Positions 1 to 7,151 of a stretch of DNA of 20,059 nucleotides are shown here, piece by piece. The position numbers and the translations under genes were made by a program. Positions within the stretch are counted from its first letter, which is position 1, and each line of letters begins with the position of its first letter. The notes beneath the pieces are model-generated. The model did not search any database and had not been told where the DNA came from. It saw only the letters and a program-made list of their open reading frames with translations. Source of the stretch: Alistipes sp. (GTDB lineage: Bacteria > Bacteroidota > Bacteroidia > Bacteroidales > Rikenellaceae); NCBI GenBank assembly GCA_017646785.1, contig JAGCLX010000086.1, positions 1 to 20,059 of the forward strand, in the 5' to 3' direction.

Positions 1-334
1 CACGTGCACGATAGTCACCACCCTTGATTGTATCGTAGAAAAGACGATATACAGAGTCGTGATCGTTCTGAGAGTTCTTTGCAGCGTTGATACCACCCTG
101 TGCAGCGATAGAGTGTGCACGACGTGGTGAGTCAGAGATGCAGAAGATCTTTACGTTGTAGCCAAGCTCACCGAGAGAAGCAGCTGCAGAAGCACCACCA
201 AGACCGGTACCTACAACGATGATATCCAACTTACGCTTATTAGCAGGGCTGACAACCTTGATAGCTGCCTTGTGGTTGCTCCACTTCTGGGCCAACTCAC
301 CTGCCGGAGTTTTAGCATCTAATTTATAAGCCAT
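1..334 (-). CDS. frdA: Fumarate reductase/succinate dehydrogenase flavoprotein subunit, N-terminal part (runs off window)
   Basis: Only the first 111 residues are present; the gene continues past base 1. This subunit interconverts fumarate and succinate at the inner face of the cytoplasmic membrane. The visible part holds the FAD-binding dinucleotide fold: GTGLGG at about residues 42-47, then [13 protein letters not shown], in which His74 matches the histidine that covalently holds FAD in this family. The ATG at 332-334 is chosen because the protein then starts with a short lead-in before the first beta strand, as in Bacteroidota homologues. It lies 39 bases after the frdC stop on the same strand, so the two are cotranscribed. 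An iron-sulfur subunit gene (frdB) would be expected next, outside the window. In Bacteroides this complex works mainly as a fumarate reductase; sequence alone does not separate Frd from Sdh. Confidence 0.95.
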   Translation of the reverse strand, partial: MAYKLDAKTPAGELAQKWSNHKAAIKVVSPANKRKLDIIVVGTGLGGASAAASLGELGYNVKIFCISDSPRRAHSIAAQGGINAAKNSQNDHDSVYRLFYDTIKGGDYRAR

Positions 335-373
335 AATATATTTGTGTTTTTATTGTATTCGACACTGTTAAGA

Positions 374-1123
374 CTATCCGAAGATAACAACATCGTTGTT
401 GATGTTGATCAAGTTGGTAATCGCATTAGGATCCTGAGCCTGAACGAAGCAGTAAATTGCAACAGTTGCGAAGCCCAAAAGGATGAGTGTAGCCACGATG
501 TTAGAGATGCACTTGAGACGAGGATACCAAGTATCGTTTGCGAAACCAAGGCTCTGGAACATAGACCATACACCGTGTGTGAGGTGGAACCACAAAGCTA
601 CGAACCATACGAGGTAGAGAGCCACATTCCACCACTTAGAGAAGGTAATCATCATGAGTGCTGCACCGTTAGTAGCTGCAACATCGCCATACTCACCTAC
701 TACAGATGCGTGGTGACCCATAATCTCTACGAGCTGCATCTTTGACCAGAAGTGTACGAGGTGAAGACCAAGACCGAGGACAACGATGATACCCAAAACG
801 AGCATGTTCTTTGAAGCCCAGCTAACGCCCTTCTCCTTAACGGTTACAGCGTAGCGCTGCTTACCACGAGCGCGGTAGTTGTCGAGGTTGAGGATGAAGG
901 CATAGACAAAGTGGATAAGAACCAACACTGCCAAACCTACAGTAGCAACGAGTGCATACCAGTTAGCACCAAGAAATTCACAAATCATGTTATAACCCTC
1001 GGGGCTAAACAACATTGTGAGGTTCATTGACATGTGGAAAAGAATGAAGAATACGAGAGCAAAACCTGTTAAGCTCATAACGACCTTCTTTCCCACTGAT
1101 GAATTAGTTAGAAAACATCCCAT
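374..1123 (-). CDS. frdC: Fumarate reductase/succinate dehydrogenase cytochrome b subunit
   Basis: A 249-residue membrane anchor of the single-subunit cytochrome b558 type, which carries haem and passes electrons between the quinone pool and the flavoprotein/iron-sulfur pair. Five hydrophobic segments can be read at about residues 13-36, 57-79, 106-125, 164-183 and 206-227. Histidines inside or at the edge of these helices (His30, His71, His121/His124, His180/His183) are candidate haem ligands; which ones bind is inference. The protein starts with MGCFLTNSSVGKK, typical of Bacteroidota members. It is the first gene of the frdC-frdA unit, with frdA 39 bases downstream. A good Bacteroidota promoter lies about 95 bases upstream. 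The stop codon is TAG. Length and order fit the frdCAB operons of Bacteroides. Confidence 0.93.
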   Translation of the reverse strand: MGCFLTNSSVGKKVVMSLTGFALVFFILFHMSMNLTMLFSPEGYNMICEFLGANWYALVATVGLAVLVLIHFVYAFILNLDNYRARGKQRYAVTVKEKGVSWASKNMLVLGIIVVLGLGLHLVHFWSKMQLVEIMGHHASVVGEYGDVAATNGAALMMITFSKWWNVALYLVWFVALWFHLTHGVWSMFQSLGFANDTWYPRLKCISNIVATLILLGFATVAIYCFVQAQDPNAITNLININNDVVIFG

Positions 1124-1217
1124 AAGTGTAAAAAATTAATTATATTTGTAAATAGTTTTGTTGTTTATCGGTGTTATGTGTGGCACTCGTTGCATTTAAA
1201 CGCAACATTTGCTTCTG

Positions 1218-1247
1218 CAAAGATAAGAATTGTTTGCATAATAACAA
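1218..1247 (-). promoter_or_regulatory. Predicted frdC promoter (Bacteroidota -7/-33 type)
   Basis: Read on the minus strand, 1225-1218 is TATCTTTG, an exact match to the -7 element TAnnTTTG. A TTG lies at 1247-1245, 19 bases upstream, in the position of the -33 element. This would start transcription near 1211 and give an AT-rich leader of roughly 90 bases before frdC. The match is direct; promoter activity is inferred. Confidence 0.6.
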
Positions 1248-1279
1248 TACTTAAAATGACTTTTTGTACGTTAAAATTC

Positions 1280-1287
1280 TACTTTTG
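1280..1287 (+). promoter_or_regulatory. Possible -7 element for the cyclo-ligase gene
   Basis: TACTTTTG matches TAnnTTTG about 50 bases before the ATG at 1338, and faces away from the frdC promoter. There is no TTTG at the usual 19-21 base distance upstream; the nearest is 13 bases away at 1263-1266. The call is therefore weak. The rest of the 1124-1337 gap is AT-rich and holds nothing else I can name. Confidence 0.35.
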
Positions 1288-1337
1288 GTGCATAATATAC
1301 ATATATAATATAATAGTGAGCTAATATCGTCGTGATT

Positions 1338-1880
1338 ATGGAGGATAAGAAGTGTATACGCCAGGAGGTGCGTCGTCGCATCAAAGCCATGGATTATGCG
1401 GGTAAAGAGCAAGAGTCCAAGTTCATATTTACATCCATAGAGTCGATGCCTATTTTTGGAGATATTGAGTGCATAGCACTATTTGTGGCTATGTGGGACG
1501 AGGTGCCGACGATGAATGTGCTGGAACGCTGGCGAAAGATGGGTAAAAGGGTGGTGGTGCCCCGTGTTGAGGGTGATATTATGCGCTACTACGACTATCA
1601 TCCCGATCGTATGACCGAGGGCGCCTTTGGTATCATCGAGCCTGTTGGTGACAAAGAGGTCTGGGTGGGTGATATCGAGTTGATGATTGTTCCTGCACGT
1701 GCCTTTACCCTGCGTGGTGAGCGCCTGGGACGAGGTGGTGGCTTTTACGATAAGTATATGGCCCTCGAGGGCTTCCGTGCAGTGACCTATGGTGTAGCGT
1801 TTGGCTGTCAGATATTCGACACTCTGCCCACCGACCCTCATGATATTCCAGTCGATAGGGTGTTCACTTATAACCACTAA
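1338..1880 (+). CDS. ygfA: 5-formyltetrahydrofolate cyclo-ligase
   Basis: A 180-residue cytoplasmic enzyme that converts 5-formyl-THF to 5,10-methenyl-THF with ATP, returning the inhibitory 5-formyl form to the one-carbon pool. It begins with the basic helix KKCIRQEVRRRIKAM. The family signature GRGGGFYDKYM starts at about residue 131; its glycine-rich loop binds ATP phosphate. The segment LMIVPARAFTLRGERLG just before it is also characteristic. The ATG at 1338 is preferred; an in-frame GTG two codons earlier (1332) is possible. It is a single-gene unit: frdC diverges from it and the phospho-sugar mutase converges on it, sharing the terminator at 1890-1916. Length is normal for the family. 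Confidence 0.92.
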   Translation: MEDKKCIRQEVRRRIKAMDYAGKEQESKFIFTSIESMPIFGDIECIALFVAMWDEVPTMNVLERWRKMGKRVVVPRVEGDIMRYYDYHPDRMTEGAFGIIEPVGDKEVWVGDIELMIVPARAFTLRGERLGRGGGFYDKYMALEGFRAVTYGVAFGCQIFDTLPTDPHDIPVDRVFTYNH

Positions 1881-1889
1881 GAAAATAAA

Positions 1890-1916
1890 ACGGGGCTACA
1901 CGATGTGTAACCCCGT
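1890..1916. terminator. Bidirectional terminator between cyclo-ligase and phospho-sugar mutase genes
   Basis: Two 12-base arms (1890-1901 ACGGGGCTACAC and 1905-1916 GTGTAACCCCGT) pair with one C/A mismatch around a 3-base loop. On the minus strand the hairpin is followed by GTTTTATTTT, a good T-tract for the phospho-sugar mutase. On the plus strand it is followed by a second small hairpin (CTCTC 1918-1922 with GAGAG 1929-1933) whose loop contains TTTT. It sits exactly between two convergent stop codons. Confidence 0.85.
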
Positions 1917-1941
1917 TCTCTCGTTTTAGAGAGCTATCATC

Positions 1942-3687
1942 TTATAGATTAAGCTCTTTGGCGATATCCTCAAGCTTCTTGTCGAGTGCCGCCAATGTCT
2001 CGTCAAACTTGTCAACAGACTCCAACTTCGCCTTCACGCCGAAGTAGAACTTGATCTTAGGCTCTGTGCCTGATGGACGTACTGATACCTTAGTGCCATC
2101 CTCAGTAATCCACTGCAATACGTTGCTCTTCTCATCGATACCCTCGATAGGCTTCTTCTGGCCTGTGCGCACGTCGAGCTCCTCCAAAGTCTTGTAGTCA
2201 AGGATCTTAACCACGGGTGAGCCAAGGATTGCTGTTGGAGGTGTCTGGCGGTAGTCAACCATCATCTGCTGAATCTCTGCAGCGCCATCCTTACCCTTGC
2301 GTACTACGTTTACAAGACCCTCACGGAAGAAACCATACTTAACATAGAGCTGCTGCAACCACTCGTAGAGAGTGATGCCCATAGTGTCGCGTGCCCAAGC
2401 AGCAGCCTCAGCAACGAGTGTGATAGCAGCAACGCCATCCTTATCGCGTACATAGTCGCCAGGCAAGTAGCCAAACGACTCCTCACCACCACCGATATAC
2501 TTAGTCAAGCCCTCCTGCTCGCGGATGATCTTAGCGATATACTTGAAGCCAGTGAGGCAGTTGTAGCACTTAACGCCAAAGTGCTCAGCCACAGCGTCAG
2601 GCATCATAGATGTTACGATGGTCTTAACGACGAACTCCTTGCCGGTAATCTTGCCGAGCTCTGCCCAACGAGTAAGCTGATAGCACATCAAGAGCACGAG
2701 GGTCTGGTTGCCGTTCAACAATACGTAGTCGCCCTTGCCAGTGCGGAGAGCTACACCCAAGCGGTCAGCATCGGGGTCGGTAGCCATTGCGAAGTCGGCA
2801 CCCTCCTTCTCCGCAAGCTCAATAGCCATAGCCATAGTCTTGCGCTCCTCGGGGTTGGGCGATGCCACTGTTGGGAAGTTACCATCGAGCACCATCTGCT
2901 CATCTACGCATATAATATTGTTGAAACCATAGTTACGCAATGACTGTGGTACGAGCTTTACGCCTGCGCCGTGCAAAGGTGTGTAGACAATTTTCATGTC
3001 GTTGTACTTTGCCACTGCCTCAGGTGAGAGTGATAGCTCCTTAATAGCTGCGAGGTAACGCTTGTCGAACTCCTCACCAAGGATGTGGATATTCTCTGGG
3101 TTCTTACCAGTGAGCACCTGGCTATTGTCTGTAATCTTACCCACCTCGGCGATGATGTTAACATCGTGGGGTGAGGTTACCTGAGAACCGTCATTCCAGT
3201 ATGCCTTGTAGCCGTTGTACTCCTTGGGGTTGTGCGATGCAGTGACCATAACACCCGACTGACAGCCGAGCTCGCGGATAGCGAACGAAAGCTCAGGAGT
3301 GGGGCGGAGAGCATCGAAGAGGTATACTACAAAACCGTTTGAAGCAAAGATGTCTGCTACGCGCTCAGCGAACATTCGTGAGTTGTTGCGGCTGTCGTGA
3401 GAGATTGCAACCTTGATATCCTCGCCCACGAAATTCATCTTAAGGTAGTTTGCAAGTCCCTGAGTAGCAGCACCTACGGTGTAGATGTTCATGCGGTTAG
3501 AACCCACACCCATGATGCCACGAAGACCGCCAGTACCAAACTCGAGGTCCTTGTAGAAGCTCTCAACAAGCTCGTTATGGTTGTTCTCGATCAAGAGGCG
3601 TACCTCCTGCTTAGTAGCCTCATCGTAGTTGCCGTCAAGCCATGCCTGCGCCTTCGACATCACCATCTTATCCAAATCGTTTGTCAT
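1942..3687 (-). CDS. Phospho-sugar mutase (phosphoglucomutase/phosphomannomutase)
   Basis: A 581-residue cytoplasmic alpha-D-phosphohexomutase that moves phosphate between C1 and C6 of glucose (and probably mannose), linking glycolysis to glycogen, nucleotide-sugar and envelope synthesis. All four hallmark loops are readable: the phosphoserine loop TASHNPKEYNGYK (catalytic Ser151), the metal loop DPDADRLG (Asp304, Asp306, Asp308), the sugar loop GGEESFGY, and the C-terminal phosphate loop RPSGTEPKIKFYF. The length matches the long PgcA-like mutases of Firmicutes and Bacteroidota rather than the roughly 450-residue ManB/GlmM forms. Substrate preference between glucose and mannose cannot be read from sequence. 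A -7 element lies about 55 bases upstream, and a strong terminator follows the stop. It diverges from dnaA with no obvious functional link. Confidence 0.93.
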   Translation of the reverse strand: MTNDLDKMVMSKAQAWLDGNYDEATKQEVRLLIENNHNELVESFYKDLEFGTGGLRGIMGVGSNRMNIYTVGAATQGLANYLKMNFVGEDIKVAISHDSRNNSRMFAERVADIFASNGFVVYLFDALRPTPELSFAIRELGCQSGVMVTASHNPKEYNGYKAYWNDGSQVTSPHDVNIIAEVGKITDNSQVLTGKNPENIHILGEEFDKRYLAAIKELSLSPEAVAKYNDMKIVYTPLHGAGVKLVPQSLRNYGFNNIICVDEQMVLDGNFPTVASPNPEERKTMAMAIELAEKEGADFAMATDPDADRLGVALRTGKGDYVLLNGNQTLVLLMCYQLTRWAELGKITGKEFVVKTIVTSMMPDAVAEHFGVKCYNCLTGFKYIAKIIREQEGLTKYIGGGEESFGYLPGDYVRDKDGVAAITLVAEAAAWARDTMGITLYEWLQQLYVKYGFFREGLVNVVRKGKDGAAEIQQMMVDYRQTPPTAILGSPVVKILDYKTLEELDVRTGQKKPIEGIDEKSNVLQWITEDGTKVSVRPSGTEPKIKFYFGVKAKLESVDKFDETLAALDKKLEDIAKELNL

Positions 3688-3740
3688 AGCTATTAGTTAT
3701 TTTTATAGATTATTGTTTGCTCAATAAAAAATCAGATATG

Positions 3741-3748
3741 CAAATATA
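3741..3748 (-). promoter_or_regulatory. Predicted -7 element for the phospho-sugar mutase gene
   Basis: On the minus strand this reads TATATTTG, an exact TAnnTTTG match, giving a predicted start near 3735 and a leader of about 45 bases. No clear TTG/TTTG is present 19-21 bases further upstream, so only half of the promoter is supported. Confidence 0.45.
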
Positions 3749-3869
3749 CTAAAAATTATTGAAATACTACTATATCAGTGCATTAAATTTTTCAGCAAAA
3801 ATTAGACCCGCCAAGCCTTAAAATAAAAATCGAATTTTGCAACTCTTTTTCGAATATATTTTAATAAAA

Positions 3870-3884
3870 TTATCCACATCTTTG
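3870..3884 (+). promoter_or_regulatory. Perfect DnaA box overlapping a -7-like element upstream of dnaA
   Basis: TTATCCACA at 3870-3878 is identical to the strongest E. coli DnaA-box consensus. Its last two bases start CATCTTTG (3877-3884), which matches the Bacteroidota -7 element TAnnTTTG at all but the first base. No -33 element is visible. This places a DnaA-binding site on the likely dnaA core promoter, the standard arrangement for negative autoregulation; that function is inferred. It is the only consensus box I find in the 343-base gap. The remainder of 3688-4030 is AT-rich leader and spacer. Confidence 0.6.
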
Positions 3885-3963
3885 CAGTGTCAAAAACAGC
3901 TTTATTACCGCTGGTAAATCGAGGCTGGTTTTAGCAAAAGAGATAGTAAAAACGTAACTTATT

Positions 3964-3987
3964 GAAACAGAGTATTTGAACTGTTTC
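3964..3987 (+). other. Small hairpin in the dnaA leader
   Basis: GAAACAG (3964-3970) and CTGTTTC (3981-3987) are perfect inverted repeats around a 10-base loop, extendable by two T-G pairs. It would lie in the roughly 140-base 5' untranslated leader if transcription starts near 3890. It has no T-tract, so it is not an ordinary terminator. Function unknown. Confidence 0.35.
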
Positions 3988-4030
3988 GGGGCTTTTGTCG
4001 CCTCTATACTATAGGATATTTTAGAACGTG

Positions 4031-5434
4031 ATGACGCACACAGAGACATATACACAAGTATGGCAGGACTGCCTTGACAGACTCCAGCACTCTATCACCG
4101 AGGAGGAGTATGTAAAGTGGTTCAAGCCTATTCGTCCCATCGGATTCGATGGTTCGAATCTCCGTTTGCGTGTGCCCAACGAGAGCTTCGTTGTAAACAT
4201 CGAAAAGCTCTTCCTCTCACGCCTAAAGCCTATCATTATGGAGCTTTATGGTGCTGATACTCAGTTGCACTACGCTGTGCCTCGCGAGGTGCGCCCCCAG
4301 CAGGTGGAGGCCAATGCTACGGCCGTACCCGAGTTTGCGCGCCCCATTGACACTGCAAAGATAAAAAATCCTTTTGCACTTCCAGGCCTTCCACGTAGAA
4401 TAGTTATCGATCCACAGCTAAATCATAACTACACCTTCGATAACCACATCGAGGGCGAGTGCAACCGCTTGGCTCGCTCGGCAGGTATGGCTGTTGCGGT
4501 ATCGCCCGGTAGTACGGCGTTCAACCCCTTGTACATCTATGGTGATTCAGGCCTTGGTAAGACACACATCGTGCAGGCTATCGGCCACGAGGTTCGTCAG
4601 CGTCATCCCGAGTTGCAGGTTCTCTACGTCTCGATGAACAAGTTCCAGGCGCAGTTCCAGACGGCGTATAAGAATGGCGAGATTACCGACTTCATCCACT
4701 TCTATCAGATGGTTGATGTCTTGATTATCGACGACATCCAGGAGCTAACGGGTAAGACAGGTACGCAGAACGTATTTTTCAACATATTCAACCACCTGCA
4801 GTTGGCGGGTAAGCAGCTCATCCTAACATCGGATAAGCCACCCGTGGAACTTAAGGATATTGAGCAGCGTCTTCTCACGCGTTTCAAGTGGGGCTTGTCT
4901 GCGCAGTTGAATGTTCCCGACTACGACACCAAGGTAAAGATTATCCGAGCTAAGGCACAGCGTCTTGGCACGAACATCCCCGAGGAGGTCGTAACATATC
5001 TCGCTGAGAATATCTCTGCTAATGTGCGAGAGATTGAGGGTGCGCTATCGTCGCTCATTGCCAATGCTTCGTTCCTTGGTCGCAAGATCACCATCTCGCT
5101 TGCAAAGGATATCCTCAAGGTGTATGTTAAGCTCACACAGCGCGAGATTACCATTGACCACATCGTCAAGGTTGTCTGCGAGTACTACAACATCGAGCTC
5201 GACACCTTTAACTCTACAAAGCGTACGCGCGATGTAGCTCAGGCACGCCAGGTTGCGATGTTCCTTGCTAAGCAGCACACCAAAGCGCCACTCACGGTTA
5301 TCGGCTCATCTATTGGTGGTCGTAACCACGCTACGGTACTCCACAGCTGCAAGGCCGTAAGCGATATGATGGATACCGATAAGCAGTTCAAGGCTCAGAT
5401 TGAGGAGATTGAGAAACTCGTGCTTAACAAGTAA
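4031..5434 (+). CDS. dnaA: Chromosomal replication initiator protein DnaA
   Basis: A 467-residue initiator that binds DnaA boxes at the origin, melts the DNA and helps load helicase. Domain I (about 1-80, beginning VWQDCLDRLQHSITEEEYVKWF) and a short linker precede the AAA+ domain. That domain has Walker A GDSGLGKTH (Gly171-His179, Lys177) and Walker B LIIDDIQ (Asp234-Asp235). Domain IV (about 355-467) ends with the DNA-recognition signature GGRNHATVLHSCKAV starting near residue 429. The ATG at 4031 is chosen; a GTG immediately before it (4028) is in frame and would add one residue. The gene stands alone, with no dnaN, recF or rpmH next to it. A consensus DnaA box lies about 155 bases upstream and two hairpins lie downstream. 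Confidence 0.97.
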   Translation: MTHTETYTQVWQDCLDRLQHSITEEEYVKWFKPIRPIGFDGSNLRLRVPNESFVVNIEKLFLSRLKPIIMELYGADTQLHYAVPREVRPQQVEANATAVPEFARPIDTAKIKNPFALPGLPRRIVIDPQLNHNYTFDNHIEGECNRLARSAGMAVAVSPGSTAFNPLYIYGDSGLGKTHIVQAIGHEVRQRHPELQVLYVSMNKFQAQFQTAYKNGEITDFIHFYQMVDVLIIDDIQELTGKTGTQNVFFNIFNHLQLAGKQLILTSDKPPVELKDIEQRLLTRFKWGLSAQLNVPDYDTKVKIIRAKAQRLGTNIPEEVVTYLAENISANVREIEGALSSLIANASFLGRKITISLAKDILKVYVKLTQREITIDHIVKVVCEYYNIELDTFNSTKRTRDVAQARQVAMFLAKQHTKAPLTVIGSSIGGRNHATVLHSCKAVSDMMDTDKQFKAQIEEIEKLVLNK

Positions 5435-5446
5435 ATAAGATAGGGT

Positions 5447-5480
5447 AGTAGTCTTCCATGTGGAGGGCTACTTCTCTTTT
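5447..5480 (+). terminator. dnaA terminator
   Basis: Arms 5447-5458 (AGTAGTCTTCCA) and 5461-5472 (TGGAGGGCTACT) pair over about 11-12 positions including two G-T pairs, followed by TCTCTTTT. It starts 12 bases after the dnaA stop. Confidence 0.75.
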
Positions 5481-5489
5481 ACCCCAAAT

Positions 5490-5526
5490 AGTAAAGGCTA
5501 CTAACGCACAGTTAGTAGCCTTTACT
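5490..5526. terminator. Perfect 16-bp hairpin, probable terminator of the minus-strand lipoprotein gene
   Basis: AGTAAAGGCTACTAAC (5490-5505) and GTTAGTAGCCTTTACT (5511-5526) are exact inverted repeats with a 5-base loop. It sits 18 bases beyond the lipoprotein stop codon and is the end point of the long minus-strand gene run. The tail is only moderately T-rich on either side (ATTTGGGG on minus, GTTATA on plus). It may work bidirectionally with the dnaA hairpin beside it. Confidence 0.65.
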
Positions 5527-5544
5527 GTTATACAAAGCGATGTC

Positions 5545-7131
5545 TTATAGGAATCGCTTACCCGTAGCCGATGCTGTTCTAATCTCGGGGTTGGTCATGT
5601 TGGGCAGTGTGCAACGAGTGTATACCGATACATCGGTGCTATCTGTTGTGTCTGTCCACACCATGGTGTCGCCATCTATGCTTACATAGTATGACGTAGC
5701 CCATGTCGCGCCGTCGGTGTACTCGCCGAAGATGATGCCATTCTCATAGCCTACGGTGCTATAGAATGTCTGCCACTCGCGACTCTCGATGCGCTGGAAT
5801 AGTGACACTACGCCATCGGCTCTTATGCTTAAGTATACGTCGAATGAGGGCTCGCTACCGCGCCATGAGGTAAGGTGCCACTCACCTTCAAGCTCTGTGG
5901 TGTCGGCATCGCCAGAGATAGGAGGCGTGGGAGGCGTGATGGGATCATCCTCGTTTCCACCATCGTCAGAACCACCATCGTCAGAACCGCCGTCATCCGT
6001 GCCACCATCGTCAGAGCCGCCGTCATCCGTGCCACCGTCGTCAGAGCCACCGTCATCCGTGCCACCATCATCCGTACCACCGTCATCGCTCTTAGGAGTG
6101 GTTATAGTGGCAATATCTGAGGTAAACTCCTTATTCTTTGGGCCAGCAATAATCACGCCGCAGAACTCATAGGTTGTATCCTCCAAGAGGAGGTTTAGTG
6201 CCATGGAGTGTGACAGAGCGCCGTTCTTGGGCTTCGAGGCAATTAGGTCTGACCACTCGCTCTCGCCATCTGCGCGATAGATAAATCCATACTCGATATC
6301 TTCATATCGGGGGAGAGTCTCGCCATCAAAGTAGGCCTTTGCGCTCTCAACAACAATGTTGAGTGTGTCGCCCTCGATTGATAGCTGTGGCGTATCAATA
6401 TCGGCGGTGATTTTAGCGTATGTAGTCTTGAACTCAATCTCCTCGGATGTGAGGCTGCTTAGCTTATTATCCTCGGGAGTGATAGTAACACGATAGAGGT
6501 AGTTGGTGTTCTCGCTGAGGTAGCTGTCGCCATTAGCGGGGATTGATATCGCCTTGTTGTAGTTTTCAACATCCACGGCTACCCACTCATCCTCGTTGCC
6601 CACCTCGCAGTACTCAAGGCGCACGTTTGCAATCTCTTGAGCCACGCCATCGGCCTTGTAAGCCACACCCGTCAACAAGATAGATGCCTTGATGCCCTTG
6701 GCTTCCACCTCGCCATCGCACTCGATGCTACATGTGGGCACATGCTCCTTTGTGGTGAATAGTATAGTGGTGTATGCGCTACCGAATACACCTGCGTCTA
6801 CAGTCAAGTATGCAATATACTGAGTGTTAGGCTCGAGGTCTTCGATGTTGAATGTCACCTTGTTGTTGATGACGTAGTAGGTGTCAACAACGATATACTC
6901 ACTCACGTTCTCGCTTGCCTTGTCGATATACTTTAGCGAGAGGGTGTAGTTGGAGTATGCCGCACCATTTAGTGTCACCGTAGGCATGTCGGTGGTTATT
7001 GTTGCGCTATATTCTGTGCACTCGAAGTTTGTGTCACCCATGGTGATGTTGGCAGTGCCTGTTATACCAGGAATTATCTCGCACGAGGTGAATAGCAGCG
7101 CGCCTAATAGTATAAATAGGTATCTCTTCAT
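5545..7131 (-). CDS. Multidomain lipoprotein with Fn3-like repeats, DDGG linker and lipocalin-like C-terminus
   Basis: Function not recognised. The 528-residue product starts MKRYLFILLGALLFTSC, a type II signal peptide with Cys17 as the lipidated residue. This start is preferred to an upstream TTG/GTG-type start at 7161 because it gives a proper signal peptide and clears the upstream stop by 20 bases. Three beta-rich modules follow (about 31-127, 131-235, 240-345). Each has a closing strand of the Fn3 kind, such as LEPNTQYIAYLTV and LSENTNYLYRVTI. A low-complexity acidic linker of nine DDGG units spans residues 349-392, then a Pro-rich stretch. A roughly 100-residue domain beginning LEGEWHLTSW has the repeated-strand look of lipocalin-like Bacteroidota domains. 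No catalytic motif is seen. It directly follows the protease gene on the same strand, so they are probably cotranscribed. Domain names are my reading of the patterns, not search results. Confidence 0.8.
   Translation of the reverse strand: MKRYLFILLGALLFTSCEIIPGITGTANITMGDTNFECTEYSATITTDMPTVTLNGAAYSNYTLSLKYIDKASENVSEYIVVDTYYVINNKVTFNIEDLEPNTQYIAYLTVDAGVFGSAYTTILFTTKEHVPTCSIECDGEVEAKGIKASILLTGVAYKADGVAQEIANVRLEYCEVGNEDEWVAVDVENYNKAISIPANGDSYLSENTNYLYRVTITPEDNKLSSLTSEEIEFKTTYAKITADIDTPQLSIEGDTLNIVVESAKAYFDGETLPRYEDIEYGFIYRADGESEWSDLIASKPKNGALSHSMALNLLLEDTTYEFCGVIIAGPKNKEFTSDIATITTPKSDDGGTDDGGTDDGGSDDGGTDDGGSDDGGTDDGGSDDGGSDDGGNEDDPITPPTPPISGDADTTELEGEWHLTSWRGSEPSFDVYLSIRADGVVSLFQRIESREWQTFYSTVGYENGIIFGEYTDGATWATSYYVSIDGDTMVWTDTTDSTDVSVYTRCTLPNMTNPEIRTASATGKRFL
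5956..6087 (-). repeat. 15-base tandem repeat encoding the DDGG(T/S) linker
   Basis: Nine Asp-Asp-Gly-Gly units separated by Thr or Ser give a 15-base period over 132 bases. For much of the array T and S alternate, producing a 30-base higher-order period. Codons vary at third positions (GAC/GAT, GGT/GGC), so the array is not a fresh homogeneous expansion. Because the period is a multiple of three, slippage would change linker length but not frame. The opposite strand shows a long Pro-Ser-rich open frame that is only a shadow of this array. Confidence 0.9.
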
Positions 7132-7151
7132 AGTTCTGTTCTCATTTAAGG

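Noticed and set aside
344..745. 133-residue plus-strand frame opposite frdC
   Set aside because: It lies wholly antisense to a clear frdC, resembles no family I know, and has no promoter.
3688..4030. oriC next to dnaA
   Set aside because: Only one consensus DnaA box was found, with no cluster and no dnaN or other origin markers beside it.
5956..6087. Regular repeat that might suggest a CRISPR array
   Set aside because: The period is 15 bases with no spacers, and it is in frame inside a coding region.
5789..6172. Long plus-strand frame encoding Pro-Pro-Ser-Ser repeats
   Set aside because: It is the reverse complement of the DDGG linker array and its surroundings, with no promoter or start context; a shadow of the lipoprotein gene.
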